Source: Bacteroidota bacterium
GTDB taxonomy: Bacteria > Bacteroidota > Bacteroidia > Chitinophagales > LD1
Direction: 5' to 3'
Assembly: GCA_947479455.1 (NCBI GenBank)
Contig: CANJZE010000004.1
Location: forward strand, 124,001-188,000
DNA length: 64,000 nt
Part shown: one piece after another, positions 43,701-51,000 of the stretch
Numbering within the stretch: the stretch's first letter is position 1
Layout: every line of letters starts with the position of its first letter
The notes under the pieces: model-generated
Told to the model about the DNA's origin: nothing
Seen by the model: only the letters and a program-made list of their open reading frames with translations
Databases searched by the model: none
Made by a program: the position numbers and the translations under genes

Positions 43701-44441
43701 TTATATTGCCTTCGCTTCTTCGTGAAGTAATCTTACAAGCTCTGCTACATTATCAGGCTGAACATATTTGCACTCCTTCGCTTTTTCAGGAAGCGAGTAG
43801 TTAACTACAGTTGTCAGCTTTTCAGTTGCATCAGCAGGAACAATCGTTAAAGGTTTTGTTCTTGCACCCATAATTCCTTTCATGTTTGGAATGCGTGCTT
43901 CGGCTAATTCTTTTTGTGCGCAAATTACCAATGGCAATTTTGCTTCAACTGTTTCAGTACCGCCTTCAATTTCGCGCTTGATAGTAGCTACTCCGTTTTC
44001 AATCTCCAATTTCTGAACGAGCGCTACACATGGTAAGTCAAGCAATTCAGCAATCATACCACCTACTTCATACGAGTTGTAATCAATGGTTTCTTTTCCT
44101 GCAATAATCAAATCGTAGTTTTCTGTTTTTGCATGCGCTGCAATTTGTGCGGCTACGAAATAAGCATCGGTTGGGTCAGCATCCACGCGCACTGCTTTAT
44201 CAGCGCCTATCGCCAATGCCTTGCGAATAATCTGTTCGCTATCGGCAAGACCCACGTGAATCACCACTACTTCGCCACCTTGTTTTTCTTTCAATTCAAT
44301 AGCGCGAACGAGTGCATACCACTCATCGGTAGGGTTCATAATAAAAGTAACACCATCGGGACTGAACTTAGTGTTGTTTTCGGTGAAAGCGATTTTAGAA
44401 GTTGTATCGGGAACTTTAGCTATGGGAACGAGTATCTTCAT
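43701..44441 (-). CDS. etfB: Electron transfer flavoprotein beta subunit
   Basis: A 246-residue EtfB, starting at the ATG at 44441 (MKILVPIAKVPDTTSKI, the normal family N-terminus; the in-frame upstream extension is rejected). It holds AMP and forms the heterodimer with EtfA. Visible: NPTDEWYALVRAIELKE (about 37-53), GADKAVRVDADPTDAYFVA (about 79-97), DLIIAGKETIDYNSYEVGGM (about 110-129) and the recognition-loop region. First gene of the etfBA operon, preceded by a reasonable promoter. Confidence 0.94.
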   Translation of the reverse strand: MKILVPIAKVPDTTSKIAFTENNTKFSPDGVTFIMNPTDEWYALVRAIELKEKQGGEVVVIHVGLADSEQIIRKALAIGADKAVRVDADPTDAYFVAAQIAAHAKTENYDLIIAGKETIDYNSYEVGGMIAELLDLPCVALVQKLEIENGVATIKREIEGGTETVEAKLPLVICAQKELAEARIPNMKGIMGARTKPLTIVPADATEKLTTVVNYSLPEKAKECKYVQPDNVAELVRLLHEEAKAI

Positions 44442-44466
44442 GTATGTTGTTTTAAAAATTGCGGTG

Positions 44467-44497
44467 CGAAAATATCGAACAAAGCGAACTTTCAAAA
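44467..44497 (-). promoter_or_regulatory. Bacteroidota promoter for etfBA
   Basis: On the minus strand TTTTG (TTG at 44495-44493), 18 bp, TATTTTCG (44474-44467), one mismatch to TAnnTTTG. The box ends 25 bp before the etfB ATG. Confidence 0.5.
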
Positions 44498-44614
44498 TGA
44501 TTTTTCCCTAACAGCGGTCGGCTAAAACAGCAGAGTCAACAAAAGCAGAAATCTACCGGCATAGTGTAAATTACGAAGCAGGTTTTTACTTTCCGTTTTA
44601 CTTAACCATAAGCA

Positions 44615-45478
44615 ATGATTCGTTTTAAGGTGCTAAAATTTTCGGGCAGAAGAATAGCGGTGATAATCGCCTTCGCTATTGCCTTTGCATCGGGCATCTG
44701 GCTCATTAATAATGTGCTACCTTACCACAACATCTGGAACAGCTTCGACACTTCAAGCGATATCAATACCTTCTTTTGCGAGCATACCGATATGTCGAAA
44801 ACGATTCGTCAGCCGATAAACACGTTCAGCAATTTCATTTACTGGTTTGTGGGCGTGGCAATTTTGCGCAGAGGTTGGAAAGACCAAAACAAGCGCAACA
44901 AATACAATATCATTTCTGCCAATCCTTTTTACAGCATCATGCTTGGCTGTATTATGCTTTATATTTTTTGCGCCAGCACTTTATTTCATTCGTCCTTGAT
45001 TGAGTTTGCGAGTCGTTTAGATTTTTCTTCAGTGTATTCGCTCTCGCTTTTCCCGCTGATGTATTTCACACACCGTGTTTGGTTATTGAGCATTGGTGTG
45101 CCTTCGAATGTAAAACATACCAAGAGCACTACTACCGTTATCATTGCGTTTTCAATTCTCTATTTGCTTTTCACTTTCTTTCTTCCTCATGGTTACGAAA
45201 ACTATTCGGTGCTAAGTATCATCTTCACGATTATCGTCTTCGGCATTGTGGTGGAAAAGAAAGACCCGGGAAAAACAAACGGCTATTACCTGATTGCTTC
45301 TATCGCTTCCATCTTGTTTGCGGTGATGTGGTTTGGCTTTGATGTTTACAAACTGCTGTGCAACGAAAACAGTTTTATTCAGCCGCATTCGCTTTGGCAT
45401 TTGTTTGCGGGTGTTTCTACTTTCTATTTCTACATGTATATACGCAGCGAGATGATGCGTGAAATTCCGAAATCTTAA
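44615..45478 (+). CDS. Ceramidase-like (CREST superfamily) membrane hydrolase
   Basis: A 287-residue protein with seven or eight hydrophobic segments, resembling alkaline ceramidases (PF05875-like). Family landmarks in order: FCEHTDMSKTIRQPINTFSNFIYW (Glu and the NT-SN signature, about 54-77), STLFHSSLIEFASRLDFSSV (Ser, His and Asp, about 128-147), and PHSLWHLFAGVSTFYFYMY (the two His, about 257-275). The conserved Ser, His and Asp build a zinc amidase site inside the membrane in the superfamily. Many Bacteroidota make sphingolipids, so ceramide-like amides are plausible substrates, but this is inference. Single gene, divergent from etfB. Confidence 0.75.
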   Translation: MIRFKVLKFSGRRIAVIIAFAIAFASGIWLINNVLPYHNIWNSFDTSSDINTFFCEHTDMSKTIRQPINTFSNFIYWFVGVAILRRGWKDQNKRNKYNIISANPFYSIMLGCIMLYIFCASTLFHSSLIEFASRLDFSSVYSLSLFPLMYFTHRVWLLSIGVPSNVKHTKSTTTVIIAFSILYLLFTFFLPHGYENYSVLSIIFTIIVFGIVVEKKDPGKTNGYYLIASIASILFAVMWFGFDVYKLLCNENSFIQPHSLWHLFAGVSTFYFYMYIRSEMMREIPKS

Positions 45479-45489
45479 TTAAGCTGCGC

Positions 45490-45564
45490 GATGATTACAC
45501 CGATAACAGCCTAGGATTATAAAGATGTAATCCCAAAATCAATGTATTTATCTGCGTAATCATC
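45490..45564. repeat. 75-bp palindromic repeat, left copy
   Basis: Begins GATGATTACACCGATAA and ends TTATCTGCGTAATCATC, so its ends are inverted. It is nearly identical over 75 bp to 46132-46206. The inner flank AACGAAGTTGTAT is mirrored by ATACAACTTCGTT beside the other copy. Confidence 0.88.
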
Positions 45565-45616
45565 AACGAAGTTGTATGCATTAAGAAGGTTAAAAAAAAT
45601 CATTTTGATTTGCAGC

Positions 45617-46072
45617 ATGAGTAATACCATAAGCGAAGAACAGAAACAGCAATTTGCTGCGCGCCTCGATAAACTTACCCCTGATTCAAAAGCTACCTGG
45701 GGCACCATGAACGTAACGCAAATGCTTACCCATATGAACGATGCGTTTCGTATTTGCTTAGGCATGAAACCAGCTATAGACAAATCGAATTTCTTGTGGA
45801 ACAAAATTATTTTCCCTGCGGCTGTGTATGTGTTGCCGGGTTTTCCTAAAGGTGCAGCTACTGCCAAGGAACTCAATCAAAATAAAGAAGGCAGCAAGCC
45901 GAGAGATTTTAATACCGAACTCGAATTTTTAAAGAAGATGCTCGATGTGTTTAACGAACGCGAAGCAGAAAAAGTAAAACCGCATCCTATGTTCGGAACA
46001 TTATCGAAAGAACAATGGCGGGACTTATTGGTAAAACATTTGAATCATCATTTGAAACAATTTGGTGTTTGA
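45617..46072 (+). CDS. DUF1569/DinB-like protein
   Basis: A 151-residue protein of the DinB-like helical metal-binding superfamily, DUF1569 type: WGTMNVTQMLTHMNDAFRICLG (about 26-47) and the C-terminal HPMFGTLSKEQWRDLLVKH plus LNHHLKQFGV, whose His residues are the likely metal ligands. Activity unknown. I use the ATG at 45617; the frame extends 45 bp upstream. The gene sits between two 75-bp palindromic repeats with inverted inner flanks, as if it were a captured cassette, though the codon usage looks like its neighbours. Confidence 0.8.
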   Translation: MSNTISEEQKQQFAARLDKLTPDSKATWGTMNVTQMLTHMNDAFRICLGMKPAIDKSNFLWNKIIFPAAVYVLPGFPKGAATAKELNQNKEGSKPRDFNTELEFLKKMLDVFNEREAEKVKPHPMFGTLSKEQWRDLLVKHLNHHLKQFGV

Positions 46073-46131
46073 GTAGGTGTAGATTTAAAAATTACAGAAC
46101 CAAGAAAAAAATAGATCCATACAACTTCGTT

Positions 46132-46206
46132 GATGATTACACCGATAACAGCCAAGGATTTTAAAGATGGAATCCTAAAATCAATGTATTTATCTGCGTA
46201 ATCATC
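46132..46206. repeat. 75-bp palindromic repeat, right copy
   Basis: Partner of 45490-45564, with only a handful of substitutions (for example CTAGGATTAT versus CAAGGATTTT). It lies between the DUF1569 gene and bshB1. Confidence 0.88.
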
Positions 46207-46267
46207 CGTAAGGAAATGGTTTTGTATTTATGCCATTAATCCGGATAGATTAAAATAGGAGTTATCG

Positions 46268-46295
46268 TTTTCAATATTAAATTTTCAATATTAAA
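46268..46295 (+). repeat. Perfect tandem 14-mer before bshB1
   Basis: Two exact copies of TTTTCAATATTAAA, ending 5 bp before the bshB1 ATG, so the repeat occupies the ribosome-binding region. The period is twice seven. Confidence 0.85.
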
Positions 46296-46300
46296 TCACC

Positions 46301-47017
46301 ATGCAATTAGATATACTCGCCTTTGCCGCTCACCCCGATGATGTTGAACTCAGTTGTTCAGGAACTATTATGAAACAGATTGCAATCGGCAATAAGGTTG
46401 GTATAGTGGATTTAACCAGAGGCGAATTAGGCACAAGAGGCTCTGCAAAGATTCGTGCTAAAGAAGTGGAAGCGTCTACTAAAATTATGGGTGTTCATGC
46501 ACGCGAAAATCTTGGTTTGCGCGATGGTTATATCATAAACGATGAAGAACATCAATTGGCTATCATCAAAATGATTCGCAAGTATCGTCCGGCAATTGTT
46601 TTAGCTAATGCCAAATACGACCGGCACCCCGACCACGGCAAAACAGCTGAGTTGGTTCGCGATGCCTGTTTTCTTTCGGGCTTGGCAAAAATTGAAACCA
46701 AATTGAAAGGAAAGAAGCAAGAGGCGTTCAGACCAAAAGGTGTTTACCACTATCAACAAGCATTGCATCAGCAAGCCGACTTTGCGGTAGATATTTCTGA
46801 TTACTTCGACAAAAAAATGGAATGTATTCGAGCGTTCAAATCACAGTTTCATAACCCTGCTTCAAAAGAGAAAAGCACTTTTATTTCCTCACCCGAATTT
46901 CTGGAGTTTGTAAAATCGCGCGATATTTATTACGGAGTTCCAATAGGAGTAAAGTATGCAGAAGCATTCAGCGTGAACAGAATGACAGGAGTTACTGATT
47001 TAACTCAGTTGTTATAA
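46301..47017 (+). CDS. bshB1: Bacillithiol biosynthesis deacetylase BshB1
   Basis: A 238-residue zinc-dependent LmbE/PIG-L deacetylase that removes the acetyl group from GlcNAc-malate in bacillithiol synthesis. Zinc motif AHPDDVELSCSGTI (about residues 10-23) and YDRHPDHGKTAELVRDA (about 107-123) are clear, and DLTRGELGTRGSAKIRAKE (about 43-61), ENLGLRDGYI and the C-terminal FYGVPIG-like YYGVPIGVKYAEAF match the BshB1 subgroup. bshA and bshC are not in the window. A tandem 14-mer fills the leader just before the start. Confidence 0.9.
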   Translation: MQLDILAFAAHPDDVELSCSGTIMKQIAIGNKVGIVDLTRGELGTRGSAKIRAKEVEASTKIMGVHARENLGLRDGYIINDEEHQLAIIKMIRKYRPAIVLANAKYDRHPDHGKTAELVRDACFLSGLAKIETKLKGKKQEAFRPKGVYHYQQALHQQADFAVDISDYFDKKMECIRAFKSQFHNPASKEKSTFISSPEFLEFVKSRDIYYGVPIGVKYAEAFSVNRMTGVTDLTQLL

Positions 47018-47032
47018 TGATCAATAACTTTA

Positions 47033-48088
47033 TTAGAACATAACCGGGCAATGTCCCGGACGAGGTTTTTTACGCGCGCAACCCTGATACATCAATGAAA
47101 TTTCTGGCGCTCCAACGGATTTAGAAGCAGGCAATAACTTGGAAACGTTTATATCGTAACTCAATCCGCAGCTAAAGCCTTTTACATCCACTCGGGCCAG
47201 AATAATTACAGCGTCTAACAAACCACGATATTGTGCACCCAAATGCAACGCAGTTTTACTCGTTGCCGGGTGATTGCCCAAAGCCGTTTTGAAATTACAG
47301 CCTACATTAAACTCATACGAAGGTCCTTGTTTCAAAAACAAAACATTTGGCATTACTGTTAATCTAGCACCAATTGGTATAGCTGCACCTCCGTGCAAAG
47401 TAATCTTCATAGCCAAGCGTTCGTTAGCTGTTGAGCTCGCATTTTGCCCGTTTGGATAAAAAGAAACTTTGGGCTGATTAATGTGATTTAACGCAAACCC
47501 GAAATAAAAATTTGTTCCTCCCTTTACAATAGCACTGTATAGCAAACCTAAACCAGCATCACCAAACATCACTTTCGTTCTGCCGAAACTTTCCCGCGTA
47601 CCCGCAGGATCCGGAATTCCCGTATTCGGGTCATATTGTGAATCGAAAGTTGCTCTTGATGGGTCAATACTTCTATGATTAAATGCACCTTGAAGTCCGG
47701 CCGAAATTTGCATAGTCCCCTTTCGGTTCAACATAAAATGATACGCAAACGAAACGTCAACTCGGTTCGAGTTAAAATTAATGGCACCCGCCTGGTCACT
47801 AAAAAACGAAATGCCTACTCCTGCAAAACTGTTGTACTTGGTCACCTTGCCTATACTCATATCAGCACCGCCTGCAAATGTTCGGTATGTATTTCCGTCT
47901 GACACGGTAAGCCATTGCGTTCTAAAATTTAAATACACGCGGTAATCGCATTGGTTCATTCCTGCTAGTGCAGGGTTAAGCGCCATTGGCGATGAATTGT
48001 ATTGTGAAAAGTGAATGTCTTGCGCGTTAAGCGCTGTTGTAAAAAATACAAGCATCGCAACAAGAAACTGGGCTAAGTGTTTTTTCAT
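47033..48088 (-). CDS. PorP/SprF-family T9SS outer-membrane protein
   Basis: A 351-residue outer-membrane beta-barrel protein with signal peptide MKKHLAQFLVAMLVFFTTALNAQ and the family start DIHFSQYNSSPMALNPALAG, followed by NFRTQW and repeated amphipathic strands with GVGISFFSDQAG, FAYHFML and FYFGFALNHINQP. PorP/SprF proteins help export and attach large type B cargo at the cell surface. It begins 5 bp after the stop of the giant adhesin gene, so the two are cotranscribed, and this protein is most likely dedicated to that adhesin. Confidence 0.92.
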   Translation of the reverse strand: MKKHLAQFLVAMLVFFTTALNAQDIHFSQYNSSPMALNPALAGMNQCDYRVYLNFRTQWLTVSDGNTYRTFAGGADMSIGKVTKYNSFAGVGISFFSDQAGAINFNSNRVDVSFAYHFMLNRKGTMQISAGLQGAFNHRSIDPSRATFDSQYDPNTGIPDPAGTRESFGRTKVMFGDAGLGLLYSAIVKGGTNFYFGFALNHINQPKVSFYPNGQNASSTANERLAMKITLHGGAAIPIGARLTVMPNVLFLKQGPSYEFNVGCNFKTALGNHPATSKTALHLGAQYRGLLDAVIILARVDVKGFSCGLSYDINVSKLLPASKSVGAPEISLMYQGCARKKPRPGHCPVMF

Positions 48089-48093
48089 AGTGT

Positions 48094-51000
48094 TTATCTT
48101 ACAAGGGTTACATTACCGTGACCTGAAAAAATATCGTGATTTACACATTCTATTTCATACGTATAAACGAACACCGCAGGATTTAGTTTCCCGCCTTGCA
48201 TATCGTTACCATCCCATGCCCAACGTGGATTGTTTCCCTCCCCATCTGTAGTTTCAAAGATCAATTTTCCCCAACGGTCAAAGACTCGGAAGTAGTTTAT
48301 TTTGGCTATAGGAATACCGCGAATCATAAATACATCGTTCAATCCGTCACCGTTTGGTGTAAAGGTATTAGGAACATAAATTGTTCTGCCATCACAAGTG
48401 CCCAACACTGTGATAGTTGCAAAGCCATCGGTAGTACAAGTCACACCATTGGTGCTGTAATAAATAGTCGCTTGGTAAGTGGTGGTTGCATAAGGTGTTG
48501 CAATAGGGTTTGGACATGTACGGCAATCCAACGTTTCATCAGGAACCCAAACAATGCTATCTACACGACCCGGATAACTGGCGCTAAGATTCGAACTGGA
48601 GCCCAAAACAATCTGGTCAGGAATTGCTTCTACCATTAGTGGTATTTGTTGTATGGTTTGAATAGTAAACGTATCATTCGCTGAATTGCAAACACCATTC
48701 ACCGCACTTACTATATAACTTATATCTCCTAATGGGCTTACCGTAACAGTTGCAGAATGAGCATCACTCAACCATAAATTGGGCGACCAGGTTATGTTAT
48801 CAAACACTCCGCTAACTGTATAATCAAGTGAAACGCCAAGGCATATAGTGGTATCGCCAGGGTATATCACCAAACGCGATAAGGAATCGGTCAATACAGT
48901 TTGAATCAAAGTATCTGAACAACCATTCAAATCAATAACCACTAATTGCACATCGTGTGATCCCGGAGGGAAATGAAACGATATATTACAGTTGCTGTCA
49001 ATAGTAGGAGGTGTTGCTCCTAACCAAAGTGTCCATTCGCAAATTGCAATAGGTGCATCTCCCTGAATTGAGGTACTCGACAAAGGCATATCTTCATTTT
49101 CGCAAGAAGTAGTCCATGCAAAATTTGCATTAGGCAATTCATTTACTGTAACTACAATTACTGCGGTATCATGACAACCGTTTTGGTCGGTAATAGCAAC
49201 TGAAACATCAAAAGTAGGGAAGAATGGTGGAGTGAAAATGTGACAAGGAGGATTTGTTCCGTTAAATCCACCCTGATTAAATCCAAAGTTCCAGTCAGTA
49301 TTTACAATAGGTGAGGCACTCGTAGATAAATTGGTTAAGCATATCTGTTGGTTAGCACAAATTACTGTATCGTTCAAAGAAAAGGCAGCTTGTGGGCTTG
49401 GCAATACGGTTATCGGTCGCGTGGTATCATCAAAACATCCGTGTTCATTAATGACGGTTTCTATGATATTGTAGTTACCTGGGTTGGTATAGTAATGACA
49501 AATGTAATTTCCCATTAAAGTATCTCCATCGCCATAATCAAAAAGCCAGGTGGTTAACTGACCATTAAAACTACTCGAATTATCAGTTACACAAACGCTG
49601 TCGTCAGTACAGAAAGTGGTACCAACACTGAATGAGGCATCAACATACGAAATGGATAATTGCACGGTATCTGTATCGGCACACAAATATTGGTCAGTAA
49701 CAATTAAAACAATCAATGTATCGTTGTACAACGTAATTGAAGGATTACAAATATTCGGATTCGATACCAATCCCGTTGGCTCCCAATGGCAGGCTAAACC
49801 ACCTGAACCATTTAGTGTAGTAGTGTATCCTCTGCAAATTTCCTGGTCGCCACCTGCATTGGCAATTGGATTATCAATTACACGAATCACCGTTGAAGAA
49901 TCACAATCCGGACATCCTATGCTATCATACACGCACATAGTCACTCGGTAATAACCACCGGTTGTGTAGGTGTGACAAACATCAGGTGTGTTAGTAGTAT
50001 CAATATGCCCGTCACCAAAATCCCATACCCAATAATCGGCACCGGTTAAAGGATAAATCCAGCTCGTATCATGAAAACAAATTGGGCTTTCGGCACACAC
50101 GAGTGAATCATCCGCGTAGTACCCTGCAATAGGGAACTCAGGCACTACAACCACGTTGCTTACTATCGAATCGAAACAACCTAAATTACTCCAGATATAA
50201 AGCTTTGCGTTATAGCCTCCCGGTCCTGCATAGTAATGGCATGGATTTGCAGCGGTATCAAAATTCAATGGTCCCGAAGCGGGATCACCAAAGTCCCAAA
50301 GACGTTGAACGGTGAATGAATGATTGGACGGTAGGGTGTAGGTTGTATTGTCAAAGAAACAAACAATGCCATCTACACAAACACCGTAATTATCAAATCT
50401 GAATTTTACAACAGGAGAGTCAATCGACAAAAATGGTTTGTCTAAAACTACCTGGCACCCACTGGCATCTTGAAACAACACTTGAGGTTGGCAGGTATCG
50501 GTCACACAGAAGGTGTAGTCAAAAGCAAAATTAGTTGGATTGGTTTCCGTACCTATAGGAACGATTGGGCATTCGGTAAATACATCTGCCTGACAGCCGG
50601 TGAAAAGTTTAACGCAGTTCGCATTATAAGTAGTGACCGTATAGTGAATAGAATCTTTGCACGCACACATACCCAACGGTGCTACGTTCAAAGATCCGTA
50701 TGGACCTAAAACTACAATTACTTCGATTGTATCCATATCTGAACAACCATCGGCAGTGGTAACAGTTAAGGTAACAATGTATCGGCCGGGTTTGTTATAA
50801 ATGTGGTTAGCCGGGTTAGTATACGCATATGATGAATCTCCAAAATCCCAAATTCTTGTTCCCAGTGGATCGGGATCTGTATAAAGAGAAGTATCGTAGA
50901 ATGCAATCAATTGTGGAGGATTAGGACAAATAATAGTATCCTGACTTGCATACCCTGCAGCAATAGGGTTATGCACATGAATGGTTCTGTAATCATCAAC

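Noticed and set aside
45490-46206. CRISPR-like repeat pair
   Set aside because: Only two copies, 75 bp long, with a gene between them; not a CRISPR array. No other CRISPR-like spacing seen in the window.
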